In this document: positions 12,709-25,915 of the stretch, piece by piece
Position numbering within the stretch: position 1 is the first letter of the stretch
How the letters are laid out: each line of letters starts with the position of its first letter
Assembly: GCA_003546025.1 (NCBI GenBank)
Contig: QPKB01000008.1
Coordinates: 3,534,001 to 3,598,000 of the forward strand
DNA from: Camphora micrantha
Lineage: Eukaryota; Streptophyta; Magnoliopsida; Laurales; Lauraceae
Length of the DNA: 64,000 nt
Direction: 5' to 3'
Notes under the pieces: generated by a model
The model's database searches: none
Told to the model about the DNA's origin: nothing
Seen by the model: the letters and a program-made list of their open reading frames with translations, nothing else
Translations under genes and position numbers: made by a program

Positions 12709-12787
12709 ATGCATCAGATATGGGTAGGGGTCCAGCCTGTGGAATCCACCTGTTTTCATCCCACTTGTTCTTTTCTTTTCTTTTCTT

Positions 12788-12852
<65 letters not shown>
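12678..12852. repeat. Poly-A tract followed by a (CT)n microsatellite
   Basis: An A run at about 12,678-12,707 and a (CT)n run at about 12,793-12,852 of roughly 30 units, one of the longest microsatellites in the window. Open frames across it encode only Lys or Ser-Leu runs and are not genes. Confidence 0.95.
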
Positions 12853-12856
<4 letters not shown>

Positions 12857-12899
12857 TGTTCTTTTTTTTTTTTGCCACCCCTAGGTTATACTAAGGTTT

Positions 12900-15800
12900 G
12901 AATTGTTTTAGATTTATGATTATGATGCAACTGGGACTGTGCTTTAAAAATAGCCAAACAATTCTTATGAAATATAACATAGTGAGTTTATCAAAATATA
13001 TAATAAAACTAATGCTCCAAGTATCACCAAATTAGATTGGTGTTTGTTGTCAGATTCAAATGACTAAATTCGCCCCAACATGAAATATGAGATCGCCATT
13101 TTGAAGAAGATGCCTTGCATTTTAGGGTAAATTTCACTCCAATTCAAGTTTGTGTCTTTATTGATAAAAAGTTAAAAAGGTTGGGGTTGAGTTCTGTTTA
13201 TATTGATGCAAAAATTGGACCCACTTTGTGGCTGCTTTGCTCACTAATCCATCTATCACTGAAGTCAGCTATCAATCAATCTAGGCTTTGTCTTTGTGGG
13301 TTTTGCTTTTCCACAAAGCCATCTTTAGCAATGTGCTTATTGCAGTGGATTTGATTTAACGGCCTCCTTCCCAAGGATGATTCACAAAGGACTGACTTCA
13401 TTATGATCCACCTGCAGATGTTAGAAAAAATGGTTGCATTCTTCGTAATCTTGGGCCAATCTTCCATTTGTTGTCTCTGTCTACTGTAAAAAGATGAGAA
13501 AACGAGAAAAGGCAAAAGATGATCCACTCCCACAGATTGTGATCTGTGAAAGCCCAAGATCCTCTGGATCTTCACCACCCAAAGCATTGCTTCTTTTTAA
13601 AACAGGAATTGATCGACGAACCTACTATATATAAGAGCGCTTCTCAAATTAACCATCAAATATAGATAAATATGTACATGGTAAAAATTAGAAAGCCTAG
13701 TAAGCATCTATTTTGTTGGCTTTAAATTGAACAAATGACAACATTTAATGCACGTAATTTTTGTAGATATTTAATTCTCAAAATCCTTTGACGTGTGTGC
13801 GAGCCAATTTTAAAATATATCCGGAGATCTTCCTATCCTACTGCATGCACAAGCGGGGAAGTCTGGTCTGGATTTGTGAAACTCGAAGAACAGCCCTTAA
13901 AAGCATGTGTAGATCCAAGGGGCCAATGCCAATGGGTCAGATTAAAAAGTGCAACTACATGGGTATGTTATTTTGGTAGTGATCGTAATACTTAGAATAT
14001 CTCCTAAATTTAAGGAGGGGAATTCCTTTAATATTACTATGTTAAAAGATAGACACATACACATAACAGGAGAGGCTAGAGGAGATGCAAAGTGAGTTGA
14101 AGTGAATTGGTAGTAATTGCAATAGTATGAATATGTCCTAAATTTAAGCAAGGGAATTCAGGTCAATTTGGCAACTTAACTATAAAAATGAAGTGAGGTG
14201 AATGGTCAAATTAAAAGACAAAAAAAAAAAAGAAGAGTCATCAAATTGACCTTTTGTCATTTAGTGAAATGAGAATGTAATATTTTTAAATTTTTTTAAA
14301 TATGGGCTTTTGTCATTTAATGACATGGAAAAGTAATTTTTTTACCTTTTTGGTAAAAAGTACTGGAGGTGTTTTTTAAAACATAGTGCTTTATAATTTG
14401 ACTGATCTTTTTTCATTACTTTTTGAAATGATCATTCACCCTGCATCACTAGTGAAGTGAATTTACCAACTTAGTGAAGGAAAGAGAGATACGCTAACTA
14501 GAGAGCGACTTAATGAGATGCAAGTGAGAGAAAGAGGTTTAGATAGACACGACATTTTGTGTTTTTTTTTATAAGAATACTCTCTAAATTTTATTAAGAA
14601 TCCAACATCATATTACATATTGCCTAATCATGTATGGGGTAGAGTGCCACCAAACTACTATATCATCCACATATTGGATCTACTACATTTCCCTATCTTC
14701 CTTCATGATTCACTTCAAAATTATTAAAGTGATGCAGCAAATCTTTGATTTTTATCCAGTAGAGGACCTTGTCTTGAAAGATTTGTACTTAAAAGAGTTC
14801 GGTGAATCCACCACCCTATTCCATAATCCCCATGTTTCTAAACGTTTAGATGCGTATGTATTTGCATGTGTTGCATGATTGAATGAATGTCAACTTCACA
14901 AAAATATTATGGAAATACTTTGAGAACGGTGAGCTAGCAGAAAAATCTTTCTCACGTCTACAAAAATATGGAATCATTTTAGAGAGGCCGAACCTAAGCA
15001 AACTGGCTAATGGTGAAAAAACTAGTGAATATTTTTTAAGGTTGAGTATATTTTTTCCATTGAATTTTCAGTTTATATTTCCTTAGCGCTCGGTATTAAG
15101 AGATTTTAGGATTAAGGTTGGAAAGGGAGAGATTTTATGATTATCGACATTCAAAACCTTGTGGACCCCACAATATTTTGATACTCCTATTTTGCTTAGC
15201 TTTCAGAATTATGAGTGCCTGCAAGTGATACAGCAAACTAGCCCTAGGAAAGGGAAATGAAAGAGAGGGAAGGCATTTCATGATGCAGATATGATGCAGA
15301 TATGGCGCCGCAAAAAAAAAAAAAAAAAAAAAAATCTGGGCCATTGATGTGAACCCTTGGAAAACCGTCTCACTATTGCTTTAATATATATAAACTAGAA
15401 TGCTCGAGGTCCACACGGGTATACAATCAGACCTGAAATTTAGGTCCTACCACTTTTTGGAAGCGAAGCAATCAGTCCATTCTTTCAACGTTCCAAAAAG
15501 GAGAAAAAAAATCCCCACTTTGCTTTTTCAAAAGGTATGCCTCATTTTCCATGGACCCATTTGGATGCATACAATCTGCTTAGTGAGGATCACAGGATTT
15601 TACCAAAAGATAAGGGATGAGAGGAAGGAGTACGTGGTCCATGGGGTTTGGCAAAGTATCACTCTCTATGTGATCATCTTTAATTCTTCATTTCTGTAGT
15701 ATCTCAAAGCGTATTAGTTTATATTAAATGAATGCAGAGAGACAGTTCCACAGTTTTGTTTAATTCTTCATTTGGGCAGGATCACAAGCTTCTTAGATTA

Positions 15801-17600
15801 AATTAAATGAATGCAGAGAGAGTGAGAGACAGTTCAACAGTTTATTAATGCATATTTTATTTGGAAATTTATACCATATCATGATGGGTCAGATTAGGGA
15901 AAGGTTGGATACCTTGGATAAAAGAAGAGGATCAATTGGAACACAAGCCATTTATTATTTGAAGTTGCAAACATAAAAAAAAAAAAAAAATGTTTTGAAA
16001 AAGAAAAAAAACTCTTACAAAGATTTTTCTGACTAGTACCTCTTAAATTTGATTTTTCACTGGCTAATAGCAAAAGACATAAAAATGCCACTGGAGTATC
16101 TTGATTACACTTTTTTATGCTTTTATCAATCTTACCCTAACCCGCAATATCATGGGGTCAGGTACATGACCCATTATTCAGTGGGCCAAGTAGACAAGAA
16201 ATATTTGTGGGTCATTACTACCTATATGTATACATACATCTGAAGAACCCTAGACTCCATCAAAAGATATAAATAAATTACAAAAGAGAGGAAGGGGAAG
16301 GACTTCTCCTGAAATGTGAGTTTAAATCTTCTTGTCATTGCTTTATTTCTCTTCTGCATCCTTGTACATACATACAGGCTACTTTAAACGGCTATGATGA
16401 TCAAAATCTACCTATTTTACAAGGGAACCATCAAATTCTCTTGTGATTTTATATAGGAACCAATGGATGCTTCTAACCAACCCTTCTCAATTTTCTTTCT
16501 TCTCTTCCGCTTAATGTTTCTATTTTCTTTTTGTCCCGTTTTTGATGGATTTTTTTAGCCGTTGATATGATTATATTTTTATTGATAAGAGATATACACT
16601 AGTGGACCCAAAATAAATATTTATACGACACACTTTTTACGAAAGTGTGGATTGAAGATGGCAAATGACGACAAAAACGGCCTGTTTCTAAACTGAAATT
16701 CAAAAGATCTCTATAAAAAAAAATTATAAATTGTCCAACATGTGGAATTCCTAAATAGTCCTCCGTACATGAGCATTCAGAAATTCCGGCAAAGAGATTG
16801 TAAGAGCTACATGAACTCCAAAGATTGTTTGAGACTTTTTAAGTGGCTGAAATTTTAAATTTTCGATAAAAAAAAAAATCTAAGTCATGGTTGCGGACAA
16901 GACATCACACCATATTCATGGATTCCCAAACATACCAAATTCTTGTAAAAAGTTTTAATAGAAGAACATACCATAAATGTTAGGTATGCAGGTTGAGAAA
17001 TCTCAGACAACGGGTTTTGCCATCGCTCTTCTTTCCAATTAATTATGAACAAAAGTGCATGGCCCATGATATCGTTAAGAAGAAATAATATCGTATAAAG
17101 TACCGTCAAGGCATCTTGAAAAATCAAGTTAAAGATGTACTACTATGTAGAAACCCCTTTTAACATTATAAATGTTGGTGAGCCCTTAATTATTCCGGAT
17201 CCCCTAAGAAACCAGACCGAAAAATGTAGTCATGGACTCAATTTTGAACCCAATTAATAAATGGTTCTTAACCCAGTTGGCCCTGTAGCCTTTACTGCAA
17301 TGAAATGTACTCCATCTTTAGCCTAATATTTGCAAGACATGAACATCAATGCAATTTTGGTACCAGCTGCAGCCAGGGAGTAGTTTGTTAGGGAGTACAA
17401 AAATCACAAATCAAAGAAAGTGGTCTTGTAATACAAATATCAGACTAAACATTAATCATTCATTTATAATTGTATACCACAATGCTCTTGAAAAAGAGTT
17501 ATATCCATACACAGGGTAAATGGCCACAGCTTCCCACAAAAGGCCCAACAAGGTCTCTCATCCAGAATCCCCCTGCAAATGACCCATGTAACAGACCAGC
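12900..17600. other. Gene-poor intergenic region
   Basis: No gene supported. Features seen are short direct repeats near 13,970-14,160 (phrase cctaaatttaag..agggaattc twice) and near 15,700-15,845 (phrase attaaatgaatgcagagaga twice), plus A tracts. Two adjacent short open frames at 14,630-14,878 and 14,883-15,086 on the plus strand match nothing I know. Confidence 0.5.
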
Positions 17601-17633
17601 CATGCTACAGAGTCCGGATTTTGTCCCGGGCTC

Positions 17634-17708
17634 TGGCACGGCTCCCATGGGGAGCCGTTGGATCCCAGGTGCTGTGGGGATCCAACGGCTCCCATGGGAG
17701 CCGTGCCA
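17634..17708. repeat. Near-perfect hairpin, foldback or MITE-like
   Basis: Two 34-base arms (17,634-17,667 and 17,675-17,708) are reverse complements except for one single-base shift, with a 7-base loop. The arms are GC-rich (ggcacggctcccatgg...) in AT-rich surroundings. Phrases 'tcccgggct' and 'ggatccaacgg' recur in another foldback at about 45,200. Confidence 0.85.
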
Positions 17709-17941
17709 GTGTAGACTTTTTCGTAACCGAATACAGTGACTTCTCAGCCTCCACGCTAATGTACCTCTTCATCAAATCAGAGTCATTAGTTATAAGTTAT
17801 AACTCTTGCTTATCCAATTTCCATTTATGAATCACTTAATCCACAGAGTTCCAACTCAAAACACAAACTAAAACATCATTATTCACTACCCCATTCTTTA
17901 AAACAGATCTTATACAGTTAGCAGCAGACAACAATCTTAAA

Positions 17942-18928
17942 TCACACATCACAAAAACCACTAACACCAGACTCAAAATTAATCCAAGCAGCCAAACGAC
18001 TCATCATCTTCTCTGCATTCCCACACCCAGGCTTCAGCAGAAAAAACACATGATCCTCTCCTTTACTCTCCATCTTCTCCCCAACTCCATCCCACCCACT
18101 CCCACACAACCCCTTGAAATACAGACACCCCCTATCCCTCCACACATCCTTCTCTGCAACACAAACCATCACCCTCCCACACCCCAAACCCGCCAGACTC
18201 GGAGCCCCAATACCCGTCGGATTGATCCTCGGATCGTCCAACCCGCTTGTACTCGGGCATGCATACATCCACATCCCATCCCCAACAGCCTTCATCCCCG
18301 GGTCCAAAATCTCATTCCCAATCGGATCCGGCCCACAGAAGTACGGATGGATCAATATCCCGCCGTAGATCTTATGGCCCAGCTCATGAAGCTGGCTGTT
18401 TCCAGCTCGCATCAGCAAGTTGTGGGCTATGTTGGCGCCTGCGCTGTCACCGGCCAATATGACTCTATCAAAGGACCCATACTGGGCTAGCCAGGGCTCG
18501 GACCCACTTGCAGAGGATTGAGCCATGACCCATTTGAGTGCAGCCCATGAGTCTTCATAGGCAGTAGGCAGAGGGTTCTCTGGGGCACGCCTGTAGTGGA
18601 TTGAAATGGCGATCACGCGAGCCTCAGAGACTAGGGAAGTGAGGAAGGTGTGGTAGGGAGTGCAGAAGGGTGTGCCGATCAGAAATCCTCCGCCGTGGAA
18701 GTAGACGAGGATTGGGAGCTTTTTTGAAGACAGGTCGGCGATTTTTGGGAGGTAGAGACGAGCAGAAACGTTGACGTCGGCGAGGATTTCGAGATCTTTG
18801 GAGGAGACGGAGGTAGGGTCGAGGGAAGGAGGGACGAAGTCGGTGCCGACTAGGCGATTTACTCGGCCGTCTTTGTAGGTAACGAGGTATGGGGAGAAAT
18901 CGTAGGCGATTTGATCGGCTGTGTCCAT
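17942..18928 (-). CDS. CXE-type carboxylesterase (alpha/beta hydrolase), intronless
   Basis: A single exon of 328 residues from the ATG at 18,928, which begins MDTADQIAYDFSPYL, the usual start of plant class I carboxylesterases. The open frame continues 54 codons upstream, but that part is low-complexity and unlike the family. Motifs: oxyanion-hole HGGGF at residues 78-82, nucleophile elbow GDSAG at 160-164 (Ser162), DPRINP at 232-237, catalytic Asp in EKD at 261, catalytic His in GEDH at 293. All three triad members are present. Plant CXEs hydrolyse esters of small molecules, and relatives include hydroxyisoflavanone dehydratases, tuliposide-converting enzymes and gibberellin receptors; the substrate cannot be told here. 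No transit or signal peptide is evident, so it is probably cytosolic. No neighbouring paralogue lies in the window. Confidence 0.95.
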   Translation of the reverse strand: MDTADQIAYDFSPYLVTYKDGRVNRLVGTDFVPPSLDPTSVSSKDLEILADVNVSARLYLPKIADLSSKKLPILVYFHGGGFLIGTPFCTPYHTFLTSLVSEARVIAISIHYRRAPENPLPTAYEDSWAALKWVMAQSSASGSEPWLAQYGSFDRVILAGDSAGANIAHNLLMRAGNSQLHELGHKIYGGILIHPYFCGPDPIGNEILDPGMKAVGDGMWMYACPSTSGLDDPRINPTGIGAPSLAGLGCGRVMVCVAEKDVWRDRGCLYFKGLCGSGWDGVGEKMESKGEDHVFFLLKPGCGNAEKMMSRLAAWINFESGVSGFCDV

Positions 18929-19795
18929 TGGGGAGATGTGAAGGTGAAGGTGAAGTTTAAAAGGGGGAGATGTGAAGGTGAAGTAAAGGGGAAATGTGAA
19001 GTTGAAGTGAACGGGAGTTGGGGGGTTCGGAGATGATTTGAGTTGGCATTTTAAGGAAGAAGATGTATGTAGTTTTAATGTAGAGCACATGACGTGTGGG
19101 GTCCAGTGAATGATAAATGAATCACCTAAAAGAATGAATGGGGTTTTTCAAAACTTCCAATGGGAATTGGAATTGGAATAGGAGTGGGCAGAGGTCGTTC
19201 TCCGAAGGGTAAAGGGCCAAGATATTTGGGATTTTGTCAGACAAATCAAAGAAAGATAAAGATCTCTGCCATTGTAAGAGTTAAAAGCAAATTTTGACCA
19301 TAATTATTAATTTTGACCAAAAGTTATAAACCTTTCTATGCAATTATAAAAGAAAAAAAAAAGTATAGTTATAACTCTCTTTTATGTTGTTATGTCATTA
19401 AGTATTTGGGAATGATTATGTAAGATTTGAATTTCTTCTAAATTGGTTTTTGTATAGGTTGCTGCTAATTTTACTAATAAATATGCTCATGTTTAGCACA
19501 GATTATTGTGGTAGTTACTTTATTAGTGAAGTAAATGATTTTATTGGGACTACTTACCAAAAAAAAAATTTATTTTATTGAGACTAACTCTATTGAAGTG
19601 AAATTTGAAGATGGGTCACTATTAAAAATTATATTTATTTTATGTAGGGCCCAAGGTGGAGATCTAAGCATCCCACTCAGTACAAGATTGGGGAATAGGA
19701 GATCAAATTACACAATGCATGGCCAAAGAGGTCCGAATTTCTCTAATTTATTGGTTTCAATGATGTAAAGTCTCTCTCTCTTCCTCTCTTTGGCC

Positions 19796-22700
19796 AGGTC
19801 AAATTTGTCTGCTTTTTATTTTGGATCTATTCGTCTGAGAAAAGATTCATGAGAAGGAAGGAAATGGAATTTACTATTCTATTTAACTTGAAGATGTACC
19901 ATGAGGCTAATGCTGCAAGAGGGCTCTAGAACCATGATGAAGGATAATATTAAGAACCATATGATTTAGACTTTTTTTTTTCCTTTTTTCTTTTTTTCTA
20001 ACTGAGGGTTTCAAATTTTTAGGCTGGACTATTCCCTTCGGGCCTAGAGACGAGCCGGAGCCGGATAAAATCCTTGTCGCCCCTAGGTGGTAGTACAAGT
20101 GAACTCAACCTTCGGTTCCTTAAAATGGGGGAACCGGGGGTCGATATCAAGACCTCTAACTTCACAAGAGAGAGGAACTGTGGTCCTGACCACTCGGCCA
20201 ACCCCCTTGGAGTTGATTTAGACTTATAAAATGGAGGGTAGGTGGATTAAGGGAAATGTTATATTTTTAATCATGGATATTTTGACTTTAGATAAAATAG
20301 TTATCTAACATTAAAAAAAAAACCCAAGATTTTCAATTAACAATTGAGATTTCATTTATGGGGAAAGGGTCCCCGTGAAATGGGTGGGTGTCTTATATCT
20401 TAAAAGAAGTACTAAAAGAGAGCTCAGCCTCGACGTAGAAGAGAGATTGCATCATTTTCTTTTTAAATCCAAATGATTCTTCTAGCAACCAAACAATCCG
20501 TGGACCGGGATCCTCTTAGGCTAAACAGCTCAAAATTACAGTTACTTAAGTAATTTTCACTTGTCTCAGTTTGACTCACATCAGATGATTAATCACAGGA
20601 TGATCCACTTCTTTTAGATTTTGTATCTTAATCATGGTAAAATATGCGATCAATCTAAAAGTGGGCCTACTTATATAATTTTTATTGAATTTTTTTGAAG
20701 TGGAAACAAAATTTTCATATAGGTTCTAGAAGCATACTGCGTTTTGACTTGTGCGACCGCACCGACATGCCTTTACCTAGGTCCACCTCAAGACTTTAAT
20801 GAGTTGTTTGTCCAACCATATTGCCGGAAAAAGTAAGATGAAAATGGCACTTAAAATCCCCAGTCGCTGCTACGTGGTGTTTGGCGTGGTTCTCTTTCAG
20901 CGATGAAATGCGACTTGTTTGCCTAATTTTCTGCGGACGGTAAGGAAAGATGGTTTGTAATGAAAGATACATGGAAGAAGAAAGCGGACGCAGCACAAAC
21001 GCACCCTAAATGTGTCTGGATCCAACTTTCGGTTGTGTCTTCAATGTTTGTTTTGCATCTAGATGTCCCCATTTGAATGGTACTCCACATGGTACAAGAG
21101 TTCCCACTTCTTATGTATTAGGCTTCCACATTAGACGACGGATTTTAAAGATTGTCAAAGAGCCTGAATCTGGTCATGACCCGAGTCCATTTAAGCGGGC
21201 CTAGAATGTATTTGGGCCTTAGGAGCAGGACCAAGATATATGTTTAGAATCTGACTTTAAACTTCTTATGTTTATTCATAATTTATATGTTTATATCACG
21301 TATATAAACTATATACATATCCAATAAGATAATATTCACATGAAACCTATACATGACATTTTTTTTAAAATGGATACATCATACATACTCAACATATATA
21401 AAGTATTTTTATAAACTACATATTGCTTATACGCAGTTCACCACATGGGGCCCACTTAGAATGCCTTCTTATCAATAGGAGGTGGGGTCAATAGAGAGTC
21501 TCTTTTTATGGATAAGGTTCAATATAAAAAATGAGCAACATCAGATCATCCCAACCCTTGATTTAATATCCTTAAGCTTAGTGGTCTTTTCGACATAGAA
21601 TTTTTTGAGACAAAACCGGACGGTGGATAGAAGTTTGATAAGAGTGAAATTGGGCCTAGTGTTAGATCATGGGAAGATCAGAAGGGTAGCCCTAGTGTCA
21701 GATCATGGGGGGTCACAAACTGAGGCACTCTCAACACTTAAAAAGGGTGTTTGGTATTGATACGAAAAGCAATTGAGCTACAACTCTGGATTTAATTATA
21801 TGGTGACATTTCATAGACTTATGGACCCTTGCGTGTATACTTTGTGCTTAATTTTTCATTGATTTTTTTTTTTCTTTCTTTCTTTCTTTTTGTGCTAATT
21901 TTTCATTCATTCCCTTCTCCTTCTTTACTTTTACTTTCTCTTTTAATCAATTATATTGGGACTTTTAATTTTCTTTAATTTATTCTTTCTTGTAACAATC
22001 ATTTTAACAAACTAAAACTATCCCTTTTGACCACCATAATACAGTTGGCTTATTTATATTTAATGTCTGCATTATAGTTAGCATCTATTACTATGGAGAG
22101 TAATAAATTAGAGGATACAGCTGTTCATTTTAAAATTAAAAAAAAAAATTTTATTGTCAAGCCCACTTTAATGCAATGCCGACATTGGGATATGGCTACA
22201 TGTGGATGTGGATTAGATATAGACCATAAATTGTCTCAACTAAGTCATCATAGACCTTAATTTAACAATTTATAATAGTTTGGTGAGTGTCATATCAGGT
22301 GAGTGCAACACATGGAGGATAGAGTATGTATAGGTTTAGGTTCATCTTTAGTGAACTGCATAAAAAATTACCTTTAGAAAAATTATTGAACAGACTCTTG
22401 AAAATCCTCACTTAGTATCAAGCATCATCACCACCACCACTAGACTCATTTGTTGTTTTCTGATCTGCATATTTATCCATTCATAGACACTAGTAATCAG
22501 ATGCTGAGGCATCATCCAATCATCATCATTCATTATTCCACTTCACACATGACTTTTTAGAATTCAACCTAATTGGAGCCAGTACTCTTATTTGTATGTA
22601 GAAAATTAATCAGATAACTGAGTGCAAACATACAGAGTTGTGACGATTGAAATGATGCTTTCTAACAATGGACATTTGAAGTCTATTGGCCTAAAAGAAG

Positions 22701-22880
22701 CTTTGAAAAATAAAAATAAAAAACACATAAAAACCTCATCTGATATCATCATCAGATGAAGTTAAAACCACTAGAAACAGGGTTTGACGATAATAAACAA
22801 GACAGAAAATAAAGGACAGGATATTCAAATGAGTTGGGAAGCTTACAAAATGGTACTAAATGGCATGATGCTCTTAACAC
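19796..22880. repeat. Tandem segmental duplication, unit A
   Basis: A non-coding block whose phrases recur in order in 22,886-25,160, for example the Lys-tract region 'gattcat..gaaggaaggaa' (about 19,845 and 22,930), 'ggtgagtg..acacatggaggatag' (about 22,300 and 24,430) and 'agaaacagggtttgac' (about 22,775 and 25,035). Unit A is longer because of the SINE at 19,974-20,213 and other insertions. No gene is seen in it. Confidence 0.75.
19974..20213 (-). mobile_element. tRNA-derived SINE with 12-bp target-site duplication
   Basis: It is flanked by exact 12-bp direct repeats tgatttagactt (19,962-19,973 and 20,214-20,225). Read on the minus strand it starts with a tRNA-like box A (ggttggccgagtggtcagg), has a degenerate box B (ggtcttgatatcgacc) and ends in an A-rich tail, seen as the T tract from 19,974. 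The intact head, tail and target-site duplication make it a complete SINE copy of about 240 bp. Confidence 0.85.
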
Positions 22881-22885
22881 GCTAG

Positions 22886-23167
22886 AGATTTGTCTTCTTT
22901 TTACTTTGGACTGTATCCTCTGATAAAAAGATTCATTGCAAGGAAGGAATCTTCCCTTCTATTTAAGTTGAAAATGTGTCAAGGGTAATGCAAAGAGTGG
23001 TCTAAAACCAACTTTATAATTTAAAGTCATAAAATGGACAGTAGGCAAATTAACGAGAATATTATATTTCAATCATAGATCTTATGACTTTAGATCAGAC
23101 AGTAATCTATATTTGATAAACCAACCCCCCCAACCCCCCCCCCCAGTAATCTATATTTGATAAACCC

Positions 23168-23198
<31 letters not shown>

Positions 23199-25160
23199 AC
23201 ACACACACAAAAAAAAAAATCGCTCTTGTGGGGAAATAGATCTCGTAAACTCATCAGATGTCTTATACCAAAAAGAAAAAAAGCTCATCAGGAGTCTTAC
23301 ATCAAAGCCATAAAAGAGTGCTCTGCCCTGATGTAACATAGAATCCAAATGATTCCGCTTGGCAACCATACAACCATTGAATCGAGATCTTCCCAGGCTA
23401 AATAGCTAAGTAATACAATTCCTTGAGCAATTTTCACTTCATTCTCAGTTTGACTCACTCTTCAATTAATCACATGTAAAACTCTTTGACTTACAAATGA
23501 TCTACCACTTTCTGTGTTTTAATCATTGTAAAATATGTAATCCATCTGAGAGTAGTTTTCAAGATGAATTGATGGGTATCATTTATAAGTGGGCCCGACC
23601 AGAGATGGTGCCTTTCCAAATGAGACAGGACAAGCAATGAAAGTCCTTGGGTAGACTTTAATTGTGTCTGGGCCAGAGCTTTTGATTGTCTCTTCAATGA
23701 TTTATTTTATTTTTATTTTTTTCATCTAGAAGTCCCCAATTTAATGGTCCACATGGTACAGGAGTCTAATGCATCTGGGCCTAAGGAGCTGAATAGCCTT
23801 AAAACTTAGTAGTCTTTTCACCGTAGATTTTTTTTTATACTCAATTCGATCCTAATATAAAAGTTTGGTGAGAGTGAAATTGAGCCTAGTGCCAGATCAT
23901 GGGAGGATGAAAGTGCGAAAGGGCATACATTTTGTAGACATATGGACCCTTACGTATGGACTTTGAGCCTAACTTTTCATTCATTTTCTTTATGTTTTTC
24001 CTTTTTACTTTGTGCTAATTCTTTATTCATTTTCTTCATCTATTTTACTTTTACTTTCTCTTTTATTTAATTATATATTGGTACTCTTCTTTTTCTTTAT
24101 GCATTCTTTCTTCTAAAAACCTATCCCTTTTGACTACCTAAATACAGTTGGTTTATTTTATATTTAGTGCATGTATCATAGCTGGCAACTATTACTATGA
24201 AGGGTAATAATTTAGAGGATGCAGCTGCTTATTTTAAAATTAAAAAAAAAAAAAAAAAAAAAAAACTTTTTGTGAGGCCCACTTGGATGCAATGCTGACA
24301 TTGGGAGAATGGTAGGATGGGATACATTGCTACATGAGGATTAGATATAGACCATAAATTGTCTCAACTAAATCATCTAAGACCTTAATTAAACAATTTA
24401 TAATAGTTTGGTGAGTGTCATATTAGGTGAGTGTAACACATGGAGGATAGGATTATGCAGAGGTTTAGATTCATCATTAGTGAACCACGTAAAACTTACC
24501 TATTGAAAAATTAATGAACAAACTCTTAGAAATTCTCAGTTATCACCACCACCACCACTAGAGCCATGATAATTGAACAACTTGGCATGTGAATGGGCCT
24601 AATACGAGACAATAAGAAATCATGGAATGCACATTAATTTGTTGGTTTCTCTGCATACTTCTCCATTCATATACATGAATAATTTGATGCTGAGGCATCA
24701 TCCAATTATCATCATTCATTATTCCACTTCACATATGACTTCTCTAAAATTTCTTTAGTAAAACCCTGCAGGCCAGCCCCTTTATATGGTAAATTCTTAC
24801 ACGTTCAATATCAAATGGAACCAGTACTCTTATTTGTGAGTAGAAAATCAGACAACCAAGTGCAAACAAACAAACAGAGTTGAAACCAAGTGCAAACAAA
24901 CAGAGTTGTAACGATTGAAATGATGCCTTACGGCAATGGACACTACAAGTCTTTTCGCCTAAAAGAAGCTTTGAAAAAATTTTAAAAAAAAATACATAAA
25001 ACCATCATCATCAGATGAGGTTAAAACTGAAAGAAACAGGGTTTGACTATAATAAACAAGACAGAAAATGAAGATGAAAGGATAAGATAATAAAATGAGT
25101 TGGGAAGCGTACAAAATGGCACAGAAAGGCATGTTGCTCTAAATTAACACACTAGAGATC
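22886..25160. repeat. Tandem segmental duplication, unit B
   Basis: The second unit, in the same orientation as unit A and without the SINE. It includes a C-rich run at about 23,125-23,198 and an A tract at 24,241-24,265. Its right end (about 24,890-25,290) belongs to a dispersed family also present at 50,700-51,060 (inverted) and 60,530-60,900. No gene is seen. Confidence 0.75.
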
Positions 25161-25639
25161 ATGTTTGACTGGAAAAACAAATGGTCACTAGAGGACTAGC
25201 TAGCAGAACAAAGACAAAGCCTAGAGCTTTGAGAATTTGTTGTCATAATATCATGATATATATGTAAGTGTGTTTTTGAAGTGGTGTTTTCTTAATAACA
25301 CACCATCCAAACAAAATGTTCTGTCATTTCTATCCATGCTTGTGTTATATGGTTCCCATGTAATACATGCAACAGAGGATCCAAAGTCTTTTTTTCAAAA
25401 GAGATGTTAGTGCAAATTGGCAGGAGCTAAGGTAAAGTACATGAAGGTAAAAGATCAAAGATCAATACCCATTAGAAAGAGTGAAATATATTTTTCTTAT
25501 GTGAAAAATGAATCCCAGGAATTTGACAGCCCCTTGTAGATCTGTTCTCTTTAGGAATTCAGCAGGAAAGAGGTAAATGAGTTCCTTTCATTTTTTTTTC
25601 CATTATTCTAATCTATTTCCAAAATATATGTGTGAGTGT

Positions 25640-25915
25640 GGCCCACCTTTGTTTGATCCTTTACAAATCATATGTTTGATGCCACGACCTTTATTTGATC
25701 AATGAAGTTCTTTTCACATGAGCCTTCTAAGACAACATGCCCGAATTTCACACATGTGATATGCAGTTGGGTGTTGTTGGTTTACATTCTTCATCTTTAT
25801 TATCATGGCCTTGTTCGAAATCCAATTGCCTCGCACAAATATGCTCCCTTCATATTGGGAGACTGCAAACTTTACTCCGATCAATGAAATGCTTACTCAT
25901 GATCGATCATTAACT
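25640..25915 (+). repeat. Inverted repeat arm, left (partner 30,125-30,365)
   Basis: This stretch is highly similar to the reverse complement of 30,125-30,365: both contain the phrases gatcaatgaagttcttttca, gaaatccaattgcctcgcac and atgcttactcatgatcg. Short frames exist in both (for example FEIQLPRTNMLPSYWET in the right arm) but are interrupted differently, so coding origin is uncertain. Confidence 0.8.

Noticed and set aside
12561..12894. Open frames with Lys and Ser-Leu runs
   Set aside because: They translate a poly-A tract and a CT microsatellite only.
18050..18490. 146-residue plus-strand open frame opposite the carboxylesterase
   Set aside because: It is a shadow of the GC-rich coding strand, with Pro/Thr/His-rich nonsense composition and no start or splice context.
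18929..19090. 54-codon N-terminal extension of the carboxylesterase frame
   Set aside because: The extension is Pro/Phe/His/Leu-rich with repeated FTFP/LHLH phrases from a short DNA repeat. The family start MDTADQIAYDFSPYL fits the internal ATG at 18,928.
23125..23198. Poly-C tracts as a possible quadruplex or regulatory element
   Set aside because: Plain homopolymers in non-coding DNA with no neighbouring gene; similar G/C runs at 31,348-31,368 and 38,806-38,831 are equally featureless and may be assembly-sensitive.
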